Positions 25,688-34,921 of a stretch of 64,000 nt of DNA are shown here, piece by piece. The stretch is from Streptomyces sp. ALI-76-A. Lineage in GTDB: Bacteria; Actinomycetota; Actinomycetes; Streptomycetales; Streptomycetaceae. The position numbers and the translations under genes are program-made. The stretch spans positions 1,411,501 through 1,475,500 of the forward strand of contig NZ_JASVWB010000004.1 of the NCBI RefSeq assembly GCF_030287445.1, given 5' to 3'. Numbering within the stretch: the first letter of the stretch is position 1; the number at the start of each line of letters is the position of its first letter. The notes below the pieces were generated by a model, which saw nothing but the letters and a program-made list of their open reading frames with translations, made no database searches and had not been told where the DNA came from.

Positions 25688-25967
25688 CCGGCAGCGCGGA
25701 CAGCGCCCTGCGCGGTCAGCCACCGCAGGCCCCGGCTCACTGAGCCCGGGCACACCGACTGGGGCCGCTGTGAGCGGCGGCGGCCCCACCGCGCCGTGCT
25801 CCGTGGGGACAGGGGGTACGGCGCACATCCCGGGCCCGGCGGCGGATGTCCCACCGCCGCCGGGCCCGCGGACAACGGTCCGCAACGCAAGGACCACCGC
25901 CGACCACCAGGCGGGATCAGACCGTACGCACAGAGGCGTGAAACGGGCATAGAGAAGAGGAATACCC

Positions 25968-26798
25968 ATGAGCGGCACGGGATTTGAAGGGCGCAGCGTC
26001 ATGGTTACCGGGGCGGCCTCGGGCATCGGCAGGGCCGCGGCCCTGATGTTCGCCAAGGAGGGAGCCAAGGTCCTGGTCGCGGACCTGGACAAGGACGGTG
26101 CCGAGGAGACCGCCAAGGCGATCGAGGCGGCGGGTAGCACCGCCGTCGCAGTCGCCGGCGACCTCAGCGACCCGCAGGTGGTCGACGAGGTCGTGGCCAC
26201 CGCCATCCGGACCTTCGGCAGCCTGGACGTCCTGGTGAACAACGCAGGCATCACAGACAGCATGTCGGCTCTGGCCGACGTCGAGGACGCCGAGTGGGAA
26301 CGCGTCATACGGATCAACCTGACGGCGCCCTTCCTGCTGACCCGGGCCGCGTTGCCGCACATGCTTGAAGCGGGCCACGGCACGATCGTCTTCACCGCGT
26401 CCGAGGCCGGGTTCCGCGGCAGCGCGTCCGGTACCGCCTACACCGCCTCCAAGCACGGCGTCGTGGGCCTGGTCAAGAGCCTCGCCGTGATGTACCGGGG
26501 GCAGGGCATCCGCACCAACGCCATCGCCCCGGGCGGGACACAGACCAACAACCTCACCAACTCCCTGGAACCCGCCAAGATCACGGCCCTCGTGAACACC
26601 ATGCTGGGCGAGGCCCAGCCCGACGGCGAGCCGGCCCCGCACGGGCCGACCGTCATGCGCGACCTCCTCCGCACCAACCCCGGCCGACGGTCCACCCCCG
26701 AGGAGCAGGCCGCCGCCATCGTCTTCCTCGCCTCCGATGCCGCCGAGATGATCAACGGCGCTGTCCTGCCCGTCGACGACGGCTGGTCCGCCGTCTGA
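25968..26798 (+). CDS. short-chain dehydrogenase/reductase
   Basis: A 276-aa classical SDR. Cofactor motif TGAASGIG (about 14-21), NNAG (about 91-94), catalytic Ser in FTASEAG and YTASK (about 156-160) are all present; an acidic residue after beta-2 (ADLDKD) favours NAD over NADP. A ~45-residue insertion between the catalytic centre and the C-terminus (GEAQPDGEPAPHGPTVMRDL) matches a subgroup acting on larger substrates. A ribosome site AGAGGA precedes the ATG. It stands between the P450 remnants and a two-component pair and is probably its own transcript. Confidence 0.92.
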   Translation: MSGTGFEGRSVMVTGAASGIGRAAALMFAKEGAKVLVADLDKDGAEETAKAIEAAGSTAVAVAGDLSDPQVVDEVVATAIRTFGSLDVLVNNAGITDSMSALADVEDAEWERVIRINLTAPFLLTRAALPHMLEAGHGTIVFTASEAGFRGSASGTAYTASKHGVVGLVKSLAVMYRGQGIRTNAIAPGGTQTNNLTNSLEPAKITALVNTMLGEAQPDGEPAPHGPTVMRDLLRTNPGRRSTPEEQAAAIVFLASDAAEMINGAVLPVDDGWSAV

Positions 26799-26955
26799 CG
26801 AGCCGCCCCGCGCACCGGCCGACACCCCGGGGCGCGGGTTCGGGCCGCTGGCCGCACGGGCGGGACACCGCCCCGGCCGGTCTCCAAATCCTGCCCTCGG
26901 CCGTCACCGCCAGGACCGCTGGAAGGCCCGCTCACACCATGAAGGATGTACGACA

Positions 26956-28360
26956 GTGACCGCACCAGCACCAACGGCTCATCCCGTAGATCCACGGACC
27001 ATGCTGAGTGGTCCGGAACACCGCACGTTCCGCCCTCTGCTGTGCTGGCTGGCGTCGATGAATCGTGCGGAAAAGGCCCATCCGCAGGTCTCACGCTGGG
27101 GCGTGCCGGCCCTGTGCGCCGCGTTCGGCTTGCCCTCCCTCCTGGACGCGGCCGACGGACCCGGCGTCCCGGCGGTCCTGGCGCTGATCGCCGGGCTCAC
27201 CGTCCCGCTGCTCTGGCGCAAGCAGCACCCCATGACGGTCTACGCCATCACCACCGCCACCGCCGTGGCGGCACTCCCCCTGGGAATCCTGTCGGCCGCG
27301 GACGCCGGGCGGATGGTGGCCCTGCTCAACGTGGGCCGCCGTGGAACCGCCCGCCAACTGGTCGTTGCCCTGGTCGTCGGCCTCGCGCAAGGGATCGCGG
27401 CGTACGTGGTCTATTCGTCCGACGGGCAGCTCGACCACTTCCTGCAGGCTCCCGCGCTGATCCTGATCATGCTGCTCGACGTCGTGGCGATCGCCGGACT
27501 GGGTGTCATCAGCCGACTCGTGAACTCCTACATCACGGCCCTGCAGGACCGTGCCGTGCGCCTGGAAGTGGAACGCGACCAGCGTGCCCGCCTTGCCGCA
27601 GCCGCCGAACGCACCCGCATCGCCCGCGAAATGCACGACATCCTCGGCCACACCCTCTCCGTCGTCGTGGGCCTGGCCAACGGCGCCGCCGGACTCACCG
27701 AGAACGAACCCAGACGACGGCGCCGACACCCTGCGGCTCATCGCCGACAGCGGGCGCGGCGCCCTGGACGACCTGCGCCGCCTCCTCACCGTCATCCACC
27801 ACGAGCCCGGCGAACCCGGCACCGCCCCCCTGCTCACCCCCCAGCCGGGTCTGGCCGACCTCGACGCCCTGCTGGAACGGGTGAGGGCAGCGGGCCCCAG
27901 CGTCACCCTGCACACCGAGGGCGACCTGGAAGGGCTCGCCCCGGGACTCCAACTGGTCGTCTACCGCATCGTGCAAGAGGCCCTCACCAACACCCTCAAA
28001 CACGCCGCACCCGACCCGACCATCCACGTCGCCGTCTGCGTGGACCACAAGCTGGTCCACGTCACCATCGAGGACACCGGCCCGCACCGTGCCCGGCACG
28101 GGGGCGACCGGAACGACGGCGCAGGCCAGGGCCTGGTCGGTATGCGCCAGCGTGCCGCCCTCTACCAGGGCAGCATCACCGCCGGCCCCAACACCCGCGG
28201 CGGCTGGACCGTCCGCGCCCTCCTCATCCCCACCGCGGCACCCTTCACGCCCCCGACACCTCCGCCAAGCCGCCGGACTCGCCCGCAGCGAAAGGACGCC
28301 CACGACCACGGAGCCGTCCTCACCGCCCCAGCACCGTCCACGGGAAGCTGCCCGTCATGA
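26956..28360 (+). pseudogene. histidine kinase (DesK/NarX type) with a +1 frameshift
   Basis: GTG at 26956 follows GAAGGA. The N-terminal part has four or five membrane helices (about 45-200), then the phospho-acceptor box RTRIAREMHDILGHTLSVV (His about 227). The frame then shifts: an extra A at 27712, between GAACCC and GACGAC, moves the rest (PDDGADTLRLIADSGRG, N-box IVQEALTNTLKHA, G-box GQGLVGMRQR) into another frame. That second frame ends in an ATGA overlap with the response regulator, which shows it is the authentic one. The first frame happens to stay open into the regulator, giving a potential 685-codon fusion lacking the ATPase domain. Confidence 0.85.
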
Positions 28361-29013
28361 CCACCGTCCTCGTCGTCGACGACCAGGCCCTGCACCGATT
28401 CGGCTTCGCCATGCTCCTCGAACAGCACCCCGACCTGACCGTGGTCGGCGAGGCCGCCAACGGAGCCGAAGCGGTCAAGCTGGCCACTGAACTCCACCCC
28501 GACGTCGTCATCATGGACATCCGCATGCCCGGCATGGACGGCATCGAGGCCACCCGACGCATCGTCACCTCCGGCAGCCGCTCCCACGTCCTGGTCCTGA
28601 CCACCGTCGACCTCGACGAAGACGCCTACGCGGCCCTGCGCGCGGGCGCCAGCGGATTCCTCCTGAAGGACGTCAAGCCCGACGAACTCGTCGCCGCCAT
28701 CCGCGCGGTGGCCGCCGGAGACGCCGTCATCGCGCCCGGCCTCACGCGGAAACTCATCGACGTCTTCAGCCAGAAGATCAGCCACCGCAGTCGCGATCAG
28801 GAACGCCGGCTCGCCTCCCTCACCGACCGCGAACGGGAGGTCCTCAGCGCCATCGCCTGCGGCTACAGCAACGCCGAGATCGCCGCCCACCTCCACGTCG
28901 CCGAAACCACCGTCAAGTCCCACGTCGGCCGCGTCCTCGCCAAGACCGGCGCCCGCGACCGCGTTCAGGCCGTGGTCTTCGCCTACGACGTGGGACTGGT
29001 CCGGCCGGCATGA
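28357..29013 (+). CDS. NarL/FixJ-family response regulator
   Basis: A 218-aa regulator. The receiver domain has VVDDQ, phospho-acceptor Asp in VVIMDIRMPGMDG (about 54), Thr in VLTTVD and Lys in FLLKDVKPDE. The LuxR-type HTH follows at about 150-210 (LTDREREVLSAIACGYSNAE and HVAETTVKSHVGRVLAKTG). The intact regulator is coupled to the frameshifted kinase by ATGA. Without the kinase's ATPase domain it may depend on another phosphodonor. Possible targets are the SDR upstream or unlinked genes. A weak hairpin just after the stop (TGAACCCGGC with GCCGGTTCA) sits between it and the convergent cupin. Confidence 0.93.
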   Translation: MTTVLVVDDQALHRFGFAMLLEQHPDLTVVGEAANGAEAVKLATELHPDVVIMDIRMPGMDGIEATRRIVTSGSRSHVLVLTTVDLDEDAYAALRAGASGFLLKDVKPDELVAAIRAVAAGDAVIAPGLTRKLIDVFSQKISHRSRDQERRLASLTDREREVLSAIACGYSNAEIAAHLHVAETTVKSHVGRVLAKTGARDRVQAVVFAYDVGLVRPA

Positions 29014-29042
29014 ACCCGGCCCGCTCACGGGGCGTTGCCGGT

Positions 29043-29459
29043 TCAGGCCCGGCTGGTGGTGCGCGGCGCGTTGTACTGCTGGTCGGTGACCGGCTCCCGC
29101 CATTCGGTCTCCGGGATACCGTCGCCGAGACCCTCCCACAGGGCGATGTGCTCCATGAAACGGTCGGACACGGCGCCGTGCCAGTGCTCCTCGCCGGGCG
29201 GGCAGGTGACGGTCTCGCCGGGGTGAGCCTCGAAGACCGTGCCGTCGCGGGTGCCGATCAGGGCGGTGCCGGAGACGACGTACAGGGCCTGGCCCAGGGC
29301 GTGAGAGTGCCAGTGGGTGCGTGCGCCGGGGGAGAAGCGCACCGGGTTGGCGCGCATCCGGGACGGTTCCTGGCCGGTGTGGATCACGTCGAACCACACG
29401 TCACCCGTGAACCAGTCGGCCGGTGCCTTGACGGTGGGCTGCTGCTTGGCGAATTCCAT
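29043..29459 (-). CDS. small cupin protein
   Basis: A 138-aa single-domain cupin. Metal-site motif 1 is GARTHWHSHALGQALYVVSG and motif 2 is PPGEEHWHGAV, with four potential ligands (His, His, Gln/Glu, His). It resembles the (R)-mandelonitrile-lyase-like and carboxymuconolactone-associated cupins found beside SDRs. It lies downstream of, and on the same strand as, the XRE regulator (90-bp gap). Ribosome site GGAGAAG precedes the ATG. A detoxification or aldol-type role is possible but unproven. Confidence 0.87.
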   Translation of the reverse strand: MEFAKQQPTVKAPADWFTGDVWFDVIHTGQEPSRMRANPVRFSPGARTHWHSHALGQALYVVSGTALIGTRDGTVFEAHPGETVTCPPGEEHWHGAVSDRFMEHIALWEGLGDGIPETEWREPVTDQQYNAPRTTSRA

Positions 29460-29549
29460 GGTGCTTCTCCTGGCGAAGGCGCGCTGGGATGTGGCCGTGA
29501 TGCGGCGCTGGGCCGCTTCGGGCGCTCGTGCTGCGAATGTCCGTGGGTG

Positions 29550-30443
29550 TCAGCCGGCTGGGTTGTGCGTCTGTCCGGAGGTGTGCGGGCGGGTGGTGGA
29601 CGTGCTGGTGCTGGTCCAGCTGGCGAGGATGTTGAGAGCTTCGGCAGAGCGGGACGCCGGCTCCGGGGTGTAGATGACCAGGGTCTGCTCGGGGTCGCCT
29701 TCTACTGCCAGAACCACGTAGTCGAGGGTGAGGTCGCCGACGAGCGGGTGGTGCAGGCGTTTGGTGCCGCTGGTGTGGGCGATGACGTCGTGGTCGGCCC
29801 ACAGGCGGCGGAAGGTGTCGCTGTGCAGGGACAGCTCGCCGATCAGCTCGGTGAGCTGCGGGTCGTCGGGGTGACGTCCGGCGTACAGTCGCAGCATGGC
29901 CAGGCAGTCGCCGGCGACCTGGTCCCAGTCGGCGTACAGCGTGCGGGCGGCCTCGTCGAGGAAGACGAAGCGGGCGAAGTTGCGTTCGCGGCGGGGCCTG
30001 GCTTCGAAGTCGGTGTAGAGGGCGTGGGCGAGCTTGTTGGCGGCAAGGACGTCTGTGCGTCGCCCCTGGACCACCGCGGGGACGCTGAGAGAGTCCAGGG
30101 TCCGGTACAGGACCGGGTGGACTCGCTGGGGGGCGAGCGGCCGCTTGCGGCGGGTCCGGGCGGGTCCGGGCTGGGTGAGGTCGAAGAGGTGGGCGCGTTC
30201 GGTCTCGTCGAGGTGCAGGGCGCGGGCGACGGCGTCCAGGACGGTTTCGGAGACGCCCTGGGTGCGGCCTCGCTCCAGGCGGACGTAGTAGTCGACGCTG
30301 ACCCCGGCGAGCTGGGCGACTTCCTCGCGGCGCAGTCCCGGCACGCGGCGGGCCCCGCCGTGCGGGGCGAGACCGGCCTGTTCGGGGGTGATCCGAGCCC
30401 GGCGGGTGCGCAGGAACTCACGGATCTCGTTGCTGCGGTCCAT
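29550..30443 (-). CDS. XRE-family regulator with MmyB-like ligand domain (copy 1)
   Basis: A 297-aa regulator. The N-terminal HTH (MDRSNEIREFLRTRRARI, RREEVAQLAGVSVDYYVRLE, about 30-60) is followed by the MmyB-like PAS-type domain (about 105-275; ELIGELSLHSDTFRRLWADH and KRLHHPLVGDLTLDYVVLAV are family signatures). A nearly identical paralogue lies at 47461-48351. Such genes in actinobacteria are usually divergent from an oxidoreductase they control; here a pair of SDR genes starts at 30703. A repeated ~81-bp element lies in the divergent gap. The domain may bind a fatty acid-like ligand. Confidence 0.93.
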   Translation of the reverse strand: MDRSNEIREFLRTRRARITPEQAGLAPHGGARRVPGLRREEVAQLAGVSVDYYVRLERGRTQGVSETVLDAVARALHLDETERAHLFDLTQPGPARTRRKRPLAPQRVHPVLYRTLDSLSVPAVVQGRRTDVLAANKLAHALYTDFEARPRRERNFARFVFLDEAARTLYADWDQVAGDCLAMLRLYAGRHPDDPQLTELIGELSLHSDTFRRLWADHDVIAHTSGTKRLHHPLVGDLTLDYVVLAVEGDPEQTLVIYTPEPASRSAEALNILASWTSTSTSTTRPHTSGQTHNPAG

Positions 30444-30481
30444 GGGTCCACCGTACGGCGGGGACATGCAGGCCGGCGCCC

Positions 30482-30562
30482 TGGAAGGGGGTACTGGCAG
30501 ACCCCCGGAAGAGCGGTGCCCTTTACGGCGGCCCACGGGGCGTTCGCGGGTGGTTGCCTGGA
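30482..30562. repeat. 81-bp regulatory repeat, copy 1
   Basis: Starts TGGAAGGGGGTACTGGCAGA (30482) and ends GGGTGGTTGCCTGGA (30562). The same left and right blocks, at the same spacing, recur at 42067-42147 (minus strand) and 48389-48468, and the left core alone at 39972-39993. The core has GGGGT-N8-ACCCC symmetry on the complementary strand. It lies between an XRE regulator and divergent SDR genes, as an operator would. Confidence 0.75.
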
Positions 30563-30702
30563 TAGCGGGCTCACGACACTGCCCACGGGCATTCGCACGA
30601 CGATGCCGATGTGCGCAGTGTGTGCGAAAAGAGCGCATAGGGAATCGGTAATGCCCTCTGCCTGCCCCCGCGCCCATACGTCTGGAGAAGAGGAGAAGCC
30701 TC

Positions 30703-31467
30703 GTGGCATCGAAACTTACCGGCACCGTCGCTCTCGTCACCGGCGCGAGCAGCGGGATCGGCGCCGCCACCGCCCGCGAGCTCGCCGAGCACGGTGCATC
30801 CGTCGCGCTCGTGGCCCGCCGCAAGGACCGCCTGGAAGACCTCGCCGCCGAGATCGAGAAGGCGGGCGGCACCGCGCTGGTGGTGGAAGCGGACATCGCT
30901 GACCGTAACCAGGCCGAAGGGGCCGTGGAGCAGGTCGTCGAGCGGTTCGGACGGCTGGACACGCTGGTCAACAATGCCGGTCTGATGCTCCTGGGCCCCG
31001 TGGTCGGCGCGGACGCCGAGGAGTGGGACCGCATGATCGCCGTCAACCTGCAGGGCCTGCTCTACACCACCCGTGCCGCCCTGCCGCATCTGCTGCAGGC
31101 CGCCGAACAGGGCCCGCGCCAGGTCGCCGACATCGTCAACATCAGCTCGCAGGCGGGCCGCGTGGCCAGCAAGGGCTACGGCGTCTACAACCTCACCAAA
31201 TTCGGCGTGAACGGCTTCACCGAGTCCCTGCGCCAGGAACTCGCCCAGCGCCACGTGCGCGTCGGTGTCCTGGAACCGGGCGCCGTGGAGACCGAGCTGG
31301 TCGGCCACAACACGCCCGAGGTCCGCAACGAGCTGGTCGACCCCGTCATCGGGCGGATCGAGGTCCTCACCGCCGAGGACATCGCCGACGGCGTCGCCTA
31401 CATGGTCACCCGCCCCCGGCGCACCGCCATCGGCGAGCTGTGGATCATGCCCACCGAACAGGGCTGA
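30703..31467 (+). CDS. short-chain dehydrogenase/reductase
   Basis: A 254-aa SDR starting at GTG 30703 with a strong ribosome site (GAAGAGGAGAAG) upstream. TGASSGIGAATA (about 14-25), NNAG (about 91), Ser in ISSQAG and Tyr/Lys in YNLTKFG form the active site. Basic residues after beta-2 (ARRKDR) suggest NADP. It belongs to the YdfG/SDR5-like group acting on 3-hydroxy acids, aldehydes and ketones. It is the first gene after the 81-bp repeat and is followed by another SDR, probably in one operon under the divergent XRE regulator. Confidence 0.93.
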   Translation: MASKLTGTVALVTGASSGIGAATARELAEHGASVALVARRKDRLEDLAAEIEKAGGTALVVEADIADRNQAEGAVEQVVERFGRLDTLVNNAGLMLLGPVVGADAEEWDRMIAVNLQGLLYTTRAALPHLLQAAEQGPRQVADIVNISSQAGRVASKGYGVYNLTKFGVNGFTESLRQELAQRHVRVGVLEPGAVETELVGHNTPEVRNELVDPVIGRIEVLTAEDIADGVAYMVTRPRRTAIGELWIMPTEQG

Positions 31468-31554
31468 CCCCCCATCCATCGCCCGGCCGCCACAGTCAAT
31501 CACCCCCCCACACACACCGGGCGCCGTATGCGCAGCCCGACGTAAGGAATCCTC

Positions 31555-32400
31555 ATGAGCAAGGTCATCTTCATCACCGGTGCCGGACGCGGTCTCGGCA
31601 CGGACATCGCCCGCGAGGCCCTGGCGGCCGGCCACCAGGTCGTCGCCACCGGCCGCCGCCCCGAGGACGTCGAGAAGACCCTCGGCGGTCCGCAGGACAA
31701 CCTGCTGGTCACCAAGCTGGATGTGACCAGCCTGGAGGACGCGCAGGCGGCCGCGCAGGCCGCGGTCGACCGGTTCGGCCGCATCGACGTCCTGATCAAC
31801 AACGCCGGGAATTTCTTCGCCGGCTACTTCGAGGAGGTCTCCCCGGAGCACATGCGGCAGCAGATCGAGACCAACCTCTTCGGCCCGATGAACGTCACCC
31901 GCGCCGTCCTGCCCGTCATGCGCAGGCAGCGAGACGGTCATGTCATCACGATCTCCTCGCTCGCCGGTCAGGTCGGCACGGAGTTCACCTCCGCCTACGC
32001 GGCCTCCAAGTTCGCCGTCGAGGGCTGGATGGAAGCCCTGCACCACGACATCAAGCCGTACGACATCCGCACCACGATCGTGGAGCCCGGCTACTTCCGC
32101 ACCGAGCTGCTCGTGGACGCCTCCACCACCTGGCCCGAGCCGACCATCGACGACTACGCCGAGCGCACCACCGCCACGGTCGAAGCCTGGAAGAGCATCA
32201 ACGGACAGCAGCCCGGCGACCCCGCCAAGCTCGCCCACGCCCTGCTGACCCTCGCCGGACAGGACCAGCCGCCGCTGCGTTTCGTCGCCGGCGCCGACGC
32301 CATCGAGGGCGTCTCGGCCAAGGCCAGGGAACTCCTCGCGCAGGTCGAAGCCTCCCGCGAGCTGGGCGGCAACCTCGGCCACGACGACACCGACGCCTGA
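31555..32400 (+). CDS. short-chain dehydrogenase/reductase
   Basis: A 281-aa SDR (long C-terminus, SDR family with ~280-residue members). TGAGRGLG (about 8-15), NNAG (about 83), Ser in ISSLAGQVG and YAASK (about 150) are present; GRRPED after beta-2 favours NADP. The tail (DDYAERTTATVEAWKSINGQ) matches the DltE-like/oxidoreductase group that often accompanies XRE/MmyB regulators. It follows the first SDR by 88 bp. AAGGAAT serves as ribosome site. Confidence 0.93.
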   Translation: MSKVIFITGAGRGLGTDIAREALAAGHQVVATGRRPEDVEKTLGGPQDNLLVTKLDVTSLEDAQAAAQAAVDRFGRIDVLINNAGNFFAGYFEEVSPEHMRQQIETNLFGPMNVTRAVLPVMRRQRDGHVITISSLAGQVGTEFTSAYAASKFAVEGWMEALHHDIKPYDIRTTIVEPGYFRTELLVDASTTWPEPTIDDYAERTTATVEAWKSINGQQPGDPAKLAHALLTLAGQDQPPLRFVAGADAIEGVSAKARELLAQVEASRELGGNLGHDDTDA

Positions 32401-32445
32401 GCGTGGCGCCCACGCCGGCCACGGCCTGCGAGGAGAAAGACCTAG

Positions 32446-32541
32446 CCCCGTGAAAGCAGTCCCCTTACATGGTCATCCAGCGTCGGCCCGCGACCTGGAA
32501 GTGGCCAGAGAACCAAACCAGCGATCCAGGAGTTACACGAT
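32446..32541 (+). repeat. repeated leader sequence, copy 1
   Basis: CCCCGTGAAAGCAGTCCCC and TTACATGGTCA here match CGCGAAAGCAGTCCCATTGC and ATGGTCA upstream of the Tat-exported aldo-keto reductase (39783-39880, minus strand). A second shared block (AACCAGCGATCCAGGAGTTACAC) resembles AACACAGCGATTCAGGAATT there. In both cases the leader precedes a gene for an exported enzyme. It may be a mobile promoter, a cis-regulatory RNA or a shared vestige. Confidence 0.6.
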
Positions 32542-33676
32542 GACAAACAGGCTGACCCACACCACGCGGACGTTGGCGGCCAGGAGGGTCTTGGTTCTCG
32601 GTGTCGCCCTGACGAGCCTCGCAACCCCCATCGCATTCGCTAGCAGCGCGAGTTCCGACTCGGGTGTCACGGTCGCCAATGCGAGCGCCACGGCGAAGCA
32701 GGACACGATCACCAGCTTGGCGGCCTTCGAGAAGACGGTCCGCGCAGACCGCACTGTCACGCGCAAGCAGGTCACGTTCAAGAACGGGGAACTCGACATG
32801 GCCGGCGTGCAGTTCGCGCCGGCCAAGATGAAGCCGGGCAGGAAGTACCCGGCGATCCTCGTCGTGCATCCGGCCGGCGGGATCAAGGAACAGACCGCAA
32901 GCCTCTACGCCTACCGCATGGCGCAGCAGGGCTACATCGCGCTGGCCTATGACGCGTCCCACCAGGGGCAGAGCGAAGGGCAGCCCCGTCTGCTCGAAGA
33001 CCCCGCACAGAGGGTGGAAGACGCACGCAGCGCGGTCGACTACCTCACTACGCTTCGCACCGTTGATCGTGAGCGGATTGCAGCTCTCGGCATTTGCGCC
33101 GGCGGCGGATACGCGATCAACGCCACGATGACCGACCACCGCATCAAGGCCGTCGCCGGCGTGGCCTCGTTCAATTACGGTGACGGTGTCCGTCAGGGCT
33201 GGAGGGGAACGGGAACCGCCGAGGAGCTGCGCGCCGGTCTTGAGGATGTCGCTCAGGAGCGCACAGCAGTGGCCAACGGCGCTCAGCCCACGATGCTTCC
33301 GTACGTACCCGACTCGGCTGAGGGTGTCACCGAGCCCGACATGGTGGAAGCCAGTGAGTACTACCGGCAGGCGGACCGGTGGAAGCATGAGAACTCGCCG
33401 AACCGGTACCTGAAGAGCAGCATGGACAAGATCTACGCGTTCGACGCCTTCGACGGTATCGACACCTTGCTGACGCAGCCGCTGCTCCTGATCACCGGTA
33501 GCGAGGCCGGCTCGAAGTGGCACAGCGATCGGGCGTACAAGGAGGCGAACGGTGAGAAGGAACTCTTCGTCGTCCCGGGTGGTACTCACATGAGCATGTA
33601 CGACAAGGACGTGAACAGGGCGGTGCCCAAGCTGGCTGAGTTCTTCGGAAAGCAGCTCAAGCACTCCGCGAACTGA
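32540..33676 (+). CDS. exported dienelactone-hydrolase-like alpha/beta-hydrolase
   Basis: A 378-aa protein from ATG 32540 (ribosome site CAGGAG). A signal peptide is evident: basic start (RTLAARR), hydrophobic core VLVLGVALTSLATPIAFA and Ala-x-Ala-type cleavage near 33. The mature part is an alpha/beta-hydrolase with LVVHPAGGIKEQ (oxyanion region), the nucleophile elbow GICAGGGY in which Cys takes the Ser place as in dienelactone hydrolase, and a His in PGGTHMSMYD. The acid residue is unclear. It probably acts outside the membrane on esters or lactones. It follows the SDR genes after 140 bp with its own leader and is closed by a perfect terminator. Confidence 0.9.
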   Translation: MTNRLTHTTRTLAARRVLVLGVALTSLATPIAFASSASSDSGVTVANASATAKQDTITSLAAFEKTVRADRTVTRKQVTFKNGELDMAGVQFAPAKMKPGRKYPAILVVHPAGGIKEQTASLYAYRMAQQGYIALAYDASHQGQSEGQPRLLEDPAQRVEDARSAVDYLTTLRTVDRERIAALGICAGGGYAINATMTDHRIKAVAGVASFNYGDGVRQGWRGTGTAEELRAGLEDVAQERTAVANGAQPTMLPYVPDSAEGVTEPDMVEASEYYRQADRWKHENSPNRYLKSSMDKIYAFDAFDGIDTLLTQPLLLITGSEAGSKWHSDRAYKEANGEKELFVVPGGTHMSMYDKDVNRAVPKLAEFFGKQLKHSAN

Positions 33677-33682
33677 CCGCAG

Positions 33683-33735
33683 TCAACGGAACACCGGCGA
33701 GACGATTCCGGTCGTGGTCGCCGGTGTTCCGTTGA
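33683..33735 (+). terminator. perfect 18-bp stem terminator
   Basis: TCAACGGAACACCGGCGA (33683-33700) pairs exactly with TCGCCGGTGTTCCGTTGA (33718-33735), with a further short inner stem in the loop. It starts 7 bp after the hydrolase stop codon and is one of the strongest hairpins in the window. Confidence 0.88.
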
Positions 33736-33831
33736 GGTGTTCCGTGAGCAGTTCCCACTGCCTCGGCTGCGGTGCCCCTTCCTGAACGCCGTACCTCCTC
33801 CGGCCCGCCTTTCTCCGCCACAGAAAGCCGT

Positions 33832-34733
33832 CTGAGGAGTTCGAGGTCCTCGACTTCGATGGCCACCCCGACGCCGAACGGCAGCTGGACCTGGCGCTTC
33901 CCCGGGCCTTCGCCGTGGTCGGCCAGCCCGACCTGCCCGCCGGACGCGTCGAGCGTGCCGTCCGCCTGCGCGCCCTGTGCAACGTCGAGGGCAACTTTCT
34001 TCCCCAACGTCGACTACGCGGCCTGCGCGGACCGCGGCGCCCGCGTGCTCGGCTGCGGACCCGCCTACGCACGGGCCGTGGCCGAGTACTCCCTCGGCCT
34101 CGCGCTCGACCTGGCGCGGAGCATCACCCGCGAGGACCGCGCCTTCCGGGCCGGCACCGAGGGGTACACCTTCGCGGCCAACTCCGACTCCATTCTGCTG
34201 CGCGGCGCCGAGATCGGCTTCATCGGCTTCGGCAACCTCGGTCGCGCGCTGCACGAACTGCTGGTGCCGTTCAGGGCCGTTGTCCGGGTCTACGACCCTT
34301 GGCTGCCGGACAGCTACCTGGAGGAGGCCGGAGTCACACCGGCCTCACTCGACGAGGTACTGGAGGGCAGCCAGGTCCTCTTCGTCCTGGCCACGATCAC
34401 CGGGGAGAGCGAGCGACGCTCAGCGAGGCACGGCTGCGCCGACTGCGCCCCGGTGCCCGGCTGGTCCTGGTCAGCCGGGCACCGGTCGCCGACTTCACCG
34501 CCCTGGTCGAGCTCGTGAGAGAAGGCCGCTTCGTCGCGGCACTGGACGTGTGGCCCGAGGAGCCGGTGCCCGCCGAGCACCCCGCCCGTGCGGTGGAGGG
34601 GCTCGTCCTGTCCGCGCACCGGGCCGGCGGCATCCCCGCTGCCTTCGAGAAGATCGGCGAGATGGTCCTCGACGACCTCCTACAGATCCGGGCGGGACTG
34701 CCGCCGGTGCGCATGCAGGTGGCAGCCCGGGAG
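33832..34733 (+). pseudogene. broken D-2-hydroxyacid dehydrogenase
   Basis: Three successive frames together encode most of an NAD-dependent D-2-hydroxyacid dehydrogenase: VLDFDGHPDAERQLDLALP (before 34007), then FPNVDYAACADRG and the Rossmann stretch GAEIGFIGFGNLGRALHELL (34010 to about 34415), then LVLVSRAPVADFTALVEL and ALDVWPEEPVPAEHP (to about 34730). Frame changes lie near 34007 (one extra C in a C run) and near 34412. The first ~60-80 residues are missing. The catalytic His of the family would be in VLSAHRAGGIP. The gene ends at the inverted-repeat element at 34734. Confidence 0.75.
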
Positions 34734-34902
34734 CTAGTGCCGCGGCAGGCAACGTTTGCCCGTCAAGGAGCGGCGTCCGGTGCGTGCTCTCGGCGTGCCG
34801 GCCGGAAGCCCTCGTACTGGATGTACTTGGGCTTTCGGCCGGTGCGGCGAGAGGGCGTGCCGGGCGTCGCGACGGGGCGAACGTTGCCTGCCACGGCACT
34901 AG
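34734..34902. mobile_element. 169-bp MITE-like element
   Basis: The ends are long inverted repeats: CTAGTGCCGCGGCAGGCAAC at 34734 and, on the other strand from 34902, CTAGTGCCGTGGCAGGCAAC; similarity continues about 10 bp further (GTTTGCCCGTC / GTTCGCCCCGTC). The interior has no transposase. It is the size and form of a non-autonomous transposable element or an internally deleted IS. The right-hand CTAG is the insertion point of the IS5-family element. Confidence 0.7.
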
Positions 34903-34921
34903 GGCCTGTGTGATGTCGTGA

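Noticed and set aside
26956..29013. Reading the kinase-regulator region as one designed hybrid sensor
   Set aside because: The shifted frame contains no ATPase motifs, whereas the other frame has N- and G-boxes and ends in an ATGA with the regulator, so two separate genes with a frameshift fit better. It is kept as an observation only.
29010..30902. 630-codon plus-strand open frame
   Set aside because: Antisense to the cupin and XRE regulator, whose motifs are clear; the frame's composition is that of a complement shadow.
30571..32382. 603-codon minus-strand open frame
   Set aside because: Antisense to two SDR genes with complete active sites.
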